Shown here in pieces: positions 19,216 through 28,300 of a stretch of 64,000 nt of DNA. The notes under the pieces were generated by a model. It saw only the letters and a list, made by a program, of their open reading frames with translations, made no database searches and was not told the origin of the DNA. The translations under genes and the position numbers were made by a program. This stretch comes from Arthrospira sp. PCC 9108 (lineage in GTDB: Bacteria > Cyanobacteriota > Cyanobacteriia > Cyanobacteriales > Microcoleaceae), in contig CP066886.1 of the NCBI GenBank assembly GCA_016745315.1, forward strand, positions 5,518,501 through 5,582,500, in the 5' to 3' direction. Within the stretch, counting starts at the first letter, position 1. Each line of letters begins with the position of its first letter.

Positions 19216-19466
19216 TTAAGCTATCTCCCAGATGGGGTAATGTTGGCTTCGGTCATGTTAAAGGGGCTTTTTACGTCTAGCTCACTCGATCTGACAAATC
19301 CACTCATGTCGTTCCTTAAAGATAGACGACAGAGCAACAGGCTGGCGCTCACCTGTGGGTTTCATCACCCCCTTAACGTAGGTCTAATCCTGGACCTGCA
19401 TCTTGCAGACTCTGTGAGGAGTAATTTCCGCCTCCTGCCGGAAATTACCGGATTTTATGCAAGAGG
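19216..19466 (-). ncRNA. Orphan IscB omega-RNA-like segment, copy 1
   Basis: About 250 nt directly 5' of the iscB fragment on the same strand, closely matching 47834-48083 upstream of the larger iscB. Known IscB guide RNAs are encoded exactly there. A stem GGTAATTTCC/GGAAATTACC-type hairpin lies near the 5' end (19425-19455). Homology between the two loci ends abruptly after CCTCTTGCATAAAATCC; the bases beyond (19467 upward) differ, as expected for a guide. Transcription is not shown. Confidence 0.55.
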
Positions 19467-19569
19467 ATATCGCGTACTGAGACACTTAGCGCGAAACCCC
19501 TTGCTTTATGGATAAGGGTTATAACCCCGTTTTTTGGTAAAATCTTCAAGGTTTCTCTAACTTGGGTCA

Positions 19570-20610
19570 ATGGGCTTAACTAGCGCACGAATTGCAATTG
19601 ACGCGATGGGTGGAGATCATGCCCCCACAGAAGTAGTGGCGGGCGCGCTGATGGCACAGGAAAAATTTGGGGTTGATGTCATACTGGTGGGAGATCCTCA
19701 GCAGATTGAGGCATCCCTCAAAGAACACCACAGCAACTCACCATTGCCAGAAATTGTCCCCGCTGAAGGGACAATCGAAATGCACGAAGAACCATTAGGG
19801 GCGATTAAACGCAAGCCTAATGCTTCTATTAATGTTGCCATGAATTTGGTTAAACAAAAAAAAGCTGATGCGGTTGTATCTGCTGGTCACTCTGGGGCGG
19901 CGATGGCCTCGGCACTATTGCGGGTGGGACGCATTCGGGGTATCGATCGCCCCGCCATTGGTGCTGTATTACCTACTATGGTGCGTTCCTCGCCGGTTTT
20001 GATTCTGGATGTGGGGGCCAATGTTGATTGTCGTCCTAAGTTCCTAGAACAGTTTGCTGTGATGGGAAGCATCTATAGCCAGTATGTTCTGGGTGTTGAT
20101 AACCCGACTGTGGGACTACTCAATATTGGCGAAGAATCTTCTAAGGGTGATGAGCTGGCGGTGCGGACTTATCAGATGCTACAAGAAAATTCTCTGATTT
20201 CTTTTGCTGGAAATGCAGAAGGACGAGATGTACTCACAGGTAAGTTTAATGTGATAGTTTGTGATGGCTTTGTGGGTAATGTACTATTGAAATTTGCCGA
20301 AGGAGTCGGAGAGGCGGTTCTCCAATTGCTGCGGGAGGAGTTGTCTTCAGGATTGCGATCGCAACTGGGGGCTACTCTGCTGAAGCCTAGTTTAAAACGC
20401 TTTAAACAAAGGGTTGATCACGTTGAACATGGGGGAGCTTTACTTTTGGGTGTAGCCGGAATTTGCATTATTGGTCATGGGTCTTCTAAAGCCCCGACTA
20501 TTTGTAATGCTATTCGCATGGCGCGAGATGCGGTTAATAATGAAGTGCTAGAACGCATTAATTTACAGTATCAAAAACACCAAAAACAGGCGATTGAACA
20601 AGAGTCATAA
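19570..20610 (+). CDS. plsX: Phosphate acyltransferase PlsX
   Basis: 346 residues. PlsX makes acyl-phosphate from acyl-ACP at the membrane, feeding PlsY in phospholipid synthesis. The start IAIDAMGGDHAPTEVVAGAL and the segments SAGHSGAAMASALL, ILDVGANVDCRP, GLLNIGEESSKGDE and GHGSSKAPTICNAI are family signatures. It starts a plsX-fabH-fabD cluster, a common bacterial arrangement that couples fatty acid and phospholipid synthesis. Confidence 0.96.
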   Translation: MGLTSARIAIDAMGGDHAPTEVVAGALMAQEKFGVDVILVGDPQQIEASLKEHHSNSPLPEIVPAEGTIEMHEEPLGAIKRKPNASINVAMNLVKQKKADAVVSAGHSGAAMASALLRVGRIRGIDRPAIGAVLPTMVRSSPVLILDVGANVDCRPKFLEQFAVMGSIYSQYVLGVDNPTVGLLNIGEESSKGDELAVRTYQMLQENSLISFAGNAEGRDVLTGKFNVIVCDGFVGNVLLKFAEGVGEAVLQLLREELSSGLRSQLGATLLKPSLKRFKQRVDHVEHGGALLLGVAGICIIGHGSSKAPTICNAIRMARDAVNNEVLERINLQYQKHQKQAIEQES

Positions 20611-20757
20611 TCTGGCGATCGTCGGATTTGGTGATCAGCTATATGCTCTGGGTAAAATTAATAATTGATCATTGTTAATGTCAATTATCGATTTTACCCC
20701 CCCTGCACCCTAACCACTCACACTTTGACCCCTTTCATAGAAAATAATTAAGGATAA

Positions 20758-21749
20758 ATGACAACCACAGGTATAGCTATTACAGGTAGTGGCGCGGCTA
20801 CTCCGTCGGTTTTACTCGATAATAACCAACTTTCTCAACTGGTGGAAACCTCCGATGAGTGGATTAGTTCCCGCACAGGTATTCGTCAACGGCGCTTGGC
20901 GACTACAGAGGTAACACTTAGTCACATGGCGGCATCGGCTTGCGAAAATGCGATCGCTATGGCTGGCTTACAACCTACTGATATTGATTTAATTATTCTG
21001 GCTACTTCTACCCCTGATGATTTGTTTGGTAGTGCTAGTCAAATACAAGCGAAAATTGGCGCTACTCGAGCGGTGGCTTTTGATTTGACCGCCGCCTGTT
21101 CTGGCTTTGTTTTTGGCTTGGTCACTGCTAGTCAGTTTATCCGCAACGGAGTTTATAAAAATGTGCTTTTAGTGGGGGCGGATATTCTCTCAAGATGGGT
21201 GGATTGGTCTGACCGCCGCACTTGTATTTTATTTGGAGATGGCGCGGGGGCGGTGGTTTTACAAGGGAGCGATCGCGATAATTTATTGGGTTTTGAACTC
21301 AAAAGTGATGGCAGTCTCAATAGTTCCCTTAACCTGGCTTTTCAACCAGAAGCTAAGGCTTTAACTCCCCAAATTACTATCGGTCAAGGTAAGTATCTAC
21401 CCATTACCATGAATGGTCAAGATATCTATCGCTTTGCTGTTAAAAAAGTGCCCGAAGTGGTCGAAAAAGCTCTATTTCACTCCGGGTTAACCGCTGCTGA
21501 TGTCGATTGGCTTATCCTTCATCAAGCTAACCAACGCATTCTTGATGCTGTCGCTCAAAGGCTAAAAATCCCCCCCATAAGGTGATTAGTAACCTCGCTA
21601 ATTATGGTAATACCTCCGCCGCTTCTATTCCTTTGGCTCTTGATGAAGTAGTGCGATCGGGAAAAATACAATCTGGTGATATAATTGCTACAGCCGGATT
21701 TGGTGCAGGTTTAACCTGGGGTTCGGCAATCTTTAAATGGGGTAAATAA
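20758..21749 (+). pseudogene. fabH: Beta-ketoacyl-ACP synthase III FabH, one-base frameshift
   Basis: FabH condenses acetyl-CoA with malonyl-ACP to start fatty acid synthesis. The first 275 codons include the active Cys (DLTAACSGFVFGL) and His (LILHQANQRI). In the run ATCCCCCCCATAAGG a base is missing: adding one C gives PPHKVISNLANYGNTSAAS with the catalytic Asn, then an open frame to 21749 (SAIFKWGK). The restored protein would be about 330 residues, normal for FabH. FabH is normally essential, so a homopolymer sequencing error is likely, unless a second copy exists. Confidence 0.9.
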
Positions 21750-21812
21750 TTAATAGTTAAACCCCATTTTTTTACTGTCCTATTTAGCTAAGGTTAACAA
21801 GCAACAATAATA

Positions 21813-22688
21813 ATGACTAAAACTGCATGGGTTTTTCCTGGACAAGGTTCACAGGCTGTAGGTATGGGTGCCGATTTATTTGATTCACCAGACGCACAAC
21901 CTAAGTTAAATAAAGCTGCTGATATCCTCGGTTGGTCTCTACCTGATTTGTGTCAGGGAGAGGCTGATAAATTGTCGCGCACCCTCTACACCCAACCTTG
22001 TTTATATGTAGTCGAAAGTCTCCTAGTTGATGCTCTCAAAAAACAGGGTAAAACTCCCGATTTGGTCGCGGGTCACAGTTTAGGAGAATATGTCGCTCTT
22101 TATGCGGCTGGAGTGTTTGATTTTGAAGCGGGTTTGCGTTTGGTTAAACATCGCGCCGAACTCATGGATAAGGCGGCAGGGGGACAAATGGCGGCTCTCA
22201 TTGGCTTTAATGCTGAACAACTTAATCAACAACTAGAACAAAGCGAAAATGTGGTTTTAGCTAATGATAATAGTTCGGCTCAAGTCGTGATTTCAGGAAC
22301 CCCAGAAGCCGTTGATAATCTCCTCAGTAAAATTAAGGTAAAACGAGCCGTTAAATTGAATGTATCGGGAGCTTTTCATTCCCCTTTAATGGCTGAGGCT
22401 GCTACCCAATTTCAACAAGTTTTAGACTTGGTTAATTTTCAACAGGCTACGGTTCCAGTTTTGTCTAATGTAGACCCGACCCCCGCTACTGATGGGGAAA
22501 TTCTCAAGGAACGTCTGGTTAAACAAATGACGGGTTCCGTGCGTTGGCGCGAAATTTGTTTACAACTTTCAGAACAGGGTATTCAAAAAGTGATAGAAGT
22601 CGGTCCCGGTCAAGTATTGACTGGATTAATTAAGCGCACCTGTTCCGGTTTGACCCTAGAAAATTGCGATCGCATTCTACCATCCTAA
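21813..22688 (+). CDS. fabD: Malonyl-CoA:ACP transacylase FabD
   Basis: 291 residues. FabD loads malonate onto acyl carrier protein. It shows FPGQGSQAVGMG, the nucleophile elbow GHSLGEY with the active serine, and the catalytic histidine in SGAFHSPLM. It lies 63 bp after fabH in the same direction, probably in one operon with plsX and fabH. Confidence 0.96.
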   Translation: MTKTAWVFPGQGSQAVGMGADLFDSPDAQPKLNKAADILGWSLPDLCQGEADKLSRTLYTQPCLYVVESLLVDALKKQGKTPDLVAGHSLGEYVALYAAGVFDFEAGLRLVKHRAELMDKAAGGQMAALIGFNAEQLNQQLEQSENVVLANDNSSAQVVISGTPEAVDNLLSKIKVKRAVKLNVSGAFHSPLMAEAATQFQQVLDLVNFQQATVPVLSNVDPTPATDGEILKERLVKQMTGSVRWREICLQLSEQGIQKVIEVGPGQVLTGLIKRTCSGLTLENCDRILPS

Positions 22689-22759
22689 TTTCTGTAATCC
22701 TCATTATACTGGGAGCATCCCGCTCCCTTCACAATCAATTAACTATAACTTATTAATTA

Positions 22760-24793
22760 TCAAGCATTAATTATTAACTCACTTTCCACCAAAGGAATGG
22801 TAAAATGGAACCGACTGCCTTTATTTTTACCCGGAGAATCCGCCCAGATACGGCCTCCCCAACCCGTGACAATTTGCCTACCTATTGCTAACCCTAAACC
22901 TGTTCCCCCTACTGTGCGGCGTAGGGAACCCTCCTCCTGATAAAACCTATCAAAAACCTCCTCCAAGCGGTTAGGCTCAATTCCTCGTCCCGTATCCGCC
23001 ACAGTCACCTCTAACATTCGATCGCCATTAGATTTAGCCTTAATAGTCACCTTACCCTCAGAACCTGTAAATTTACAAGCATTATCTAACAGCTTCGTCA
23101 GCAATTCAACCAACCACTCACCATCAGCTTTAACTAATGGTAAATTATCATTAATTTCTACCTTAATTTTAGGCTTATTTTCCGCATATCTAGCACTCAC
23201 ACCACTAATAGCCAAATCAATACATTCTTCCAATCGCAAAGATTCCGGGTTCCAGTCCACTCGACCACTTTCTAAATGGGATAAAGTCAGAAAATCCTGC
23301 ACCAATTTCCGCAGACGTTCTGCGTCAGCTTGAGCCGTTTCTAACATCACCTCTCGCATTTCCAAAGGCATATCTGGTTCCTGACTCAAGGACTCCAAAC
23401 ACACCTGAATTGTAGATAAAGGAGTTCTTAATTCATGACCCGTAATCGCAATTAAATTGCTGCGAGTCCTTTCTAACGCTTCCAATTGCCGATTCAATTC
23501 CTCAAGATTTGCATGAGTTTCCGCCTGAATTAAAGCCGCCGCCAATTGAGTAGCGATCGCATCCATCAAAGACAGCTCATCATCTTCCCAACTCCGACAA
23601 ATCGAATTACACTGGTGCAATTCCACCATTCCCAAAAGCCGACCTTGAGACAAAATCGGCACCATCAACCAGCCGCCAATTTCCCATTTTTCAGCCAGTT
23701 GATCCAAAATATTCTCCCCCTCATCCGTCACATAATCAACCTCCCCAGGTTCCACCAAATACACATAACGTTGTTGCTGTAAAACCTGTTGAAATAAAGG
23801 GTTATTTTCCAGCCACCAAGTCTCCCCCCGTAAAGATTTAACCTCTGTTCCCTCCGGTTGTTCAGGACACGATCGCAGATATTCATGTTCAATAACAACA
23901 CTGTTATCAGTAGACTTACACCGATAAATTAAACACCGATGAGCCTGCATTGCTTCCCCAAATTCACGAGTAGCAATTTCCAAAACTTCTTCCGGGTCAA
24001 GAGACTGACGAATAGCCGCTGTAATCGAATTCACCAAGCGCTCTTTCCACTCCTGAACCGCCAGCGATCGATAAACCCGCAGTAACTTGTGTTGACCCGC
24101 TTGTAAATAAGTTACCAAACGATGAGCAAACGGATCATTTAGCTGCAAGTCTGGCTCAACTTTACCCTTACGATTTATACCAGATTCGCGTTTTTTAGAT
24201 TTCCTTGGCTTCACCATTTTTGTAGGTAAATTAAAGCCATTAACAGCCTCTTGAATTTTACCTTGTATTTCCGGTCGATAATACTTCACTCTTTCTAGTA
24301 AAAGTATCGCCACTTGGGAACAAATCAGACGATTAGAAGTCCACACACCTTCAAAGGGACGTGCTGGGTCCATCGTCAACTGTTCGTACATCTCGGAATT
24401 TTCCGCTAAATCCTCACGTTCTATACAAACCAGACAGCTTGCATAATTCTCCCCTAACACCACTAAATTCCATTCCTGACTCAATAATATATCTTCCGCT
24501 GGAAAAGCCACAGTTTCATAAGCATCAGAAGCATTTTTAAACTCTGTTTCTGGTGCAGCCATCACATATACTTGAGAAGTCAAAGCCGCAATTCTACGAT
24601 ACCTATGCGCTTCCTGACGATAAAACCTTTCTCGTTGAAATGTAGCAATCACCAACGGAGAATCTGACCCCGCCAAAACCTGATCTTCCATAGCATGAGA
24701 AAGAGCAATTAGGGAAGATTTAAAGTATATTTGAGGTCTAATCTGTGGCTGATACTGCACCAATTCTGCTAGAATTGATATGGAGATGCTCAT
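22760..24793 (-). CDS. DICT-GAF sensor histidine kinase
   Basis: 677 residues, no membrane segment. Residues 1-130 resemble the DICT sensory domain of cyanobacterial regulators. Residues 260-430 form a GAF domain (GGWLMVPILSQGRLLGMVEL). Residues 445-510 are the dimerisation domain with H-box ITGHELRTPLSTIQ. The ATPase domain follows with N-box LLDNACKFTG, G1 VADTGRGIEP, F-box FDRFYQ and G2 GGTGLGLAIGR. Its start codon overlaps the stop of the upstream DUF4912 gene (ATGA), pointing to translational coupling. The cognate regulator is not in the window. Confidence 0.88.
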   Translation of the reverse strand: MSISISILAELVQYQPQIRPQIYFKSSLIALSHAMEDQVLAGSDSPLVIATFQRERFYRQEAHRYRRIAALTSQVYVMAAPETEFKNASDAYETVAFPAEDILLSQEWNLVVLGENYASCLVCIEREDLAENSEMYEQLTMDPARPFEGVWTSNRLICSQVAILLLERVKYYRPEIQGKIQEAVNGFNLPTKMVKPRKSKKRESGINRKGKVEPDLQLNDPFAHRLVTYLQAGQHKLLRVYRSLAVQEWKERLVNSITAAIRQSLDPEEVLEIATREFGEAMQAHRCLIYRCKSTDNSVVIEHEYLRSCPEQPEGTEVKSLRGETWWLENNPLFQQVLQQQRYVYLVEPGEVDYVTDEGENILDQLAEKWEIGGWLMVPILSQGRLLGMVELHQCNSICRSWEDDELSLMDAIATQLAAALIQAETHANLEELNRQLEALERTRSNLIAITGHELRTPLSTIQVCLESLSQEPDMPLEMREVMLETAQADAERLRKLVQDFLTLSHLESGRVDWNPESLRLEECIDLAISGVSARYAENKPKIKVEINDNLPLVKADGEWLVELLTKLLDNACKFTGSEGKVTIKAKSNGDRMLEVTVADTGRGIEPNRLEEVFDRFYQEEGSLRRTVGGTGLGLAIGRQIVTGWGGRIWADSPGKNKGSRFHFTIPLVESELIINA

Positions 24794-25374
24794 ATATTTT
24801 TCCCCCGCAGATTTTCTTCCCAGGAAATGGTATAAAAGCGATCGCCATAATGGTCACAGGGGTAAACTGGGGGAATATGTACTGATTCTGAACGCGCCAA
24901 CACCAACCAATGACCACTGTCGGTCACATACCCAATTTCTACAATATAGTCGCGATCGCTCATCGGTACCGGAATATACCATTCCTGCGTTAACTCATCG
25001 CACTCATATTGTTTCATACTATGGGGACGTTGCTTATCCATATCGATCCAGGTCACATCGTAAACCCGCAGCGCCAGTTGTTTACCCCCTTTTTGTCGCA
25101 AGGGTTCTCGATATTCATCACCAATATCCCAATAAGCATAAGCCCAATTGGGATCTCGTGGCAACAGCACGATACATTTCTGATCATAGCCACCTGGTAA
25201 GTCTGGGAGTCCTTCATCCACATCCAAACCTATAATGTCGCTATCATCATGTTGACCCACATTAAATTTTTTCGATTCTACATCTAACTGACTGCGATCG
25301 TCTCCTCCTCCCACTACCCATGCTTGACCACCTGTTAGCGTTGCTTGCTTCAAATTCTCATCCCGCCTCTCCAT
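24790..25374 (-). CDS. DUF4912 protein, possibly the C-terminus of the upstream repeat protein
   Basis: About 194 residues from the ATG at 25374; an ATG at 25392 also exists. The segment KCIVLLPRDPNWAYAYWDI, followed by LALRVYDVTWIDMDKQRPHS and WYIPVPMSDRDYIVEIGYV, is a DUF4912 domain, widespread in cyanobacteria and of unknown function. The frame overlaps the end of the long repeat gene upstream by 17-35 bp in another frame. DUF4912 proteins often carry an N-terminal membrane segment and long linker, so the two may be one gene with a frameshift near 25370. It ends in an ATGA overlap with the histidine kinase gene. Confidence 0.75.
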   Translation of the reverse strand: MERRDENLKQATLTGGQAWVVGGGDDRSQLDVESKKFNVGQHDDSDIIGLDVDEGLPDLPGGYDQKCIVLLPRDPNWAYAYWDIGDEYREPLRQKGGKQLALRVYDVTWIDMDKQRPHSMKQYECDELTQEWYIPVPMSDRDYIVEIGYVTDSGHWLVLARSESVHIPPVYPCDHYGDRFYTISWEENLRGKNI

Positions 25375-28300
25375 CCCTTTCCGACACCTCATCGGAGGAA
25401 TCTCCTAACTCAATTTCCGCTACCTCAGAAACCTCCTGAGTTTCCGCATCTTCCACCACCTCGGATTGGGAGACCCTTTCCGAATCCGAATCCCCAATAT
25501 CTGCTACCTGGTAACTCTCCTCAGTTTCCACATCTTCCACCACCTCGGATTGGGAGATAACTTCCTCCAACTCAATATCTGCTACCTGGTAACTCTCCTC
25601 ACTCTCCTGAGTTTCCGCATCTTCCACCACCTCGGATTGGGAGACCCTTTCCGAATCCGAATCCCCAATATCTGCTACCTGGTAACTCTCCTCACTCTCC
25701 TGAGTTTCCGCATCTTCCACCACCTCGGATTGGGAGACCCTTTCCGAATCCGAATCCCCAATATCTGCTACCTGGTAACTCTCCTCACTCTCCTCAGTTT
25801 CCGCATCTTCCACCACCTCGGATTGGGAGACCCTTTCCGAATCCGAATCCCCAATATCTGCTACCTGGTAACTCTCCTCAGTTTCCGCATCTTCCACCAC
25901 CTCGGATTGGGAGACCCTTTCCGAATCCGAATCCCCAATATCTGCTACCTGGTAACTCTCCTCACTCTCCTCAGTTTCCGCATCTTCCACCACCTCGGAT
26001 TGGGAGACCCTTTCCGAATCCGAATCCCCAATATCTGCTACCTGGTAACTCTCCTCAGTTTCCGCATCTTCCACCACCTCGGATTGGGAGACCCTTTCCG
26101 AATCCGAATCCCCAATATCTGCTACCTGGTAACTCTCCTCACTCTCCTGAGTTTCCGCATCTTCCACCACCTCGGATTGGGAGACCCTTTCCGAATCCGA
26201 ATCCCCAATATCTGCTACCTGGTAACTCTCCTCAGTTTCCACATCTTCCACCACCTCGGATTGGGAGATAACTTCCTCCAACTCAATATCTGCTACCTGG
26301 TAACTCTCCTCACTCTCCTGAGTTTCCGCATCTTCCACCACCTCGGATTGGGAGACCCTTTCCGAATCCGAATCCCCAATATCTGCTACCTGGTAACTCT
26401 CCTCACTCTCCTCAGTTTCCGCATCTTCCACCACCTCGGATTGGGAGACCCTTTCCGAATCCGAATCCCCAATATCTGCTACCTGGTAACTCTCCTCAGT
26501 TTCCGCATCTTCCACCACCTCGGATTGGGAGACCCTTTCCGAATCCGAATCCCCAATATCTGCTACCTGGTAACTCTCCTCACTCTCCTCAGTTTCCGCA
26601 TCTTCCACCACCTCGGATTGGGAGACCCTTTCCGAATCCGAATCCCCAATATCTGCTACCTGGTAACTCTCCTCAGTTTCCGCATCTTCCACCACCTCGG
26701 ATTGGGAGACCCTTTCCGAATCCGAATCCCCAATATCTGCTACCTGGTAACTCTCCTCAGTTTCCGCATCTTCCACCACCTCGGATTGGGAGACCCTTTC
26801 CGAATCCGAATCCCCAATATCTGCTACCTGGTAACTCTCCTCAGTTTCCGCATCTTCCACCACCTCGGATTGGGAGACCCTTTCCGAATCCGAATCCCCA
26901 ATATCTGCTACCTGGTAACTCTCCTCACTCTCCTGAGTTTCCGCATCTTCCACCACCTCGGATTGGGAGACCCTTTCCGAATCCGAATCCCCAATATCTG
27001 CTACCTGGTAACTCTCCTCACTCTCCTGAGTTTCCGCATCTTCCACCACCTCGGATTGGGAGACCCTTTCCGAATCCGAATCCCCAATATCTGCTACCTG
27101 GTAACTCTCCTCAGTTTCCACATCTTCCACCACCTCGGATTGGGAGATAACTTCCTCCAACTCAATATCTGCTACCTGGTAACTCTCCTCACTCTCCTGA
27201 GTTTCCGCATCTTCCACCACCTCGGATTGGGAGACCCTTTCCGAATCCGAATCCCCAATATCTGCTACCTGGTAACTCTCCTCACTCTCCTGAGTTTCCG
27301 CATCTTCCACCACCTCGGATTGGGAGACCCTTTCCGAATCCGAATCCCCAATATCTGCTACCTGGTAACTCTCCTCACTCTCCTGAGTTTCCGCATCTTC
27401 CACCACCTCGGATTGGGAGACCCTTTCCGAATCCGAATCCCCAATATCTGCTACCTGGTAACTCTCCTCAGTTTCCACATCTTCCACCACCTCGGATTGG
27501 GAGACCCTTTCCGAATCCGAATCCCCAATATCTGCTACCTGGTAACTCTCCTCAGTTTCCGCATCTTCCACCACCTCGGATTGGGAGACCCTTTCCGAAT
27601 CCGAATCCCCAATATCTGCTACCTGGTAACTCTCCTCACTCTCCTCAGTTTCCACATCTTCCACCACCTCGGATTGGGAGACCCTTTCCGAATCCGAATC
27701 CCCAATATCTGCTACCTGGTAACTCTCCTCAGTTTCCACATCTTCCACCACCTCGGATTGGGAGACCCTTTCCGAATCCGAATCCCCAATATCTGCTACC
27801 TGGTAACTCTCCTCAGTTTCCACATCTTCCACCACCTCGGATTGGGAGATAACTTCCTCCAACTCAATATCTGCTACCTGGTAACTCTCCTCACTCTCCT
27901 GAGTTTCCGCATCTTCCACCACCTCGGATTGGGAGACCCTTTCCGAATCCGAATCCCCAATATCTGCTACCTGGTAACTCTCCTCACTCTCCTGAGTTTC
28001 CGCATCTTCCACCACCTCGGATTGGGAGACCCTTTCCGAATCCGAATCCCCAATATCTGCTACCTGGTAACTCTCCTCAGTTTCCACATCTTCCACCACC
28101 TCGGATTGGGAGACCCTTTCCGAATCCGAATCCCCAATATCTGCTACCTGGTAACTCTCCTCAGTTTCCGCATCTTCCACCACCTCGGATTGGGAGATAA
28201 CTTCCTCCAACTCAATATCTGCTACCTGGTAACTCTCCTCACTCTCCTGAGTTTCCGCATCTTCCACCACCTCGGATTGGGAGACCCTTTCCGAATCCGA

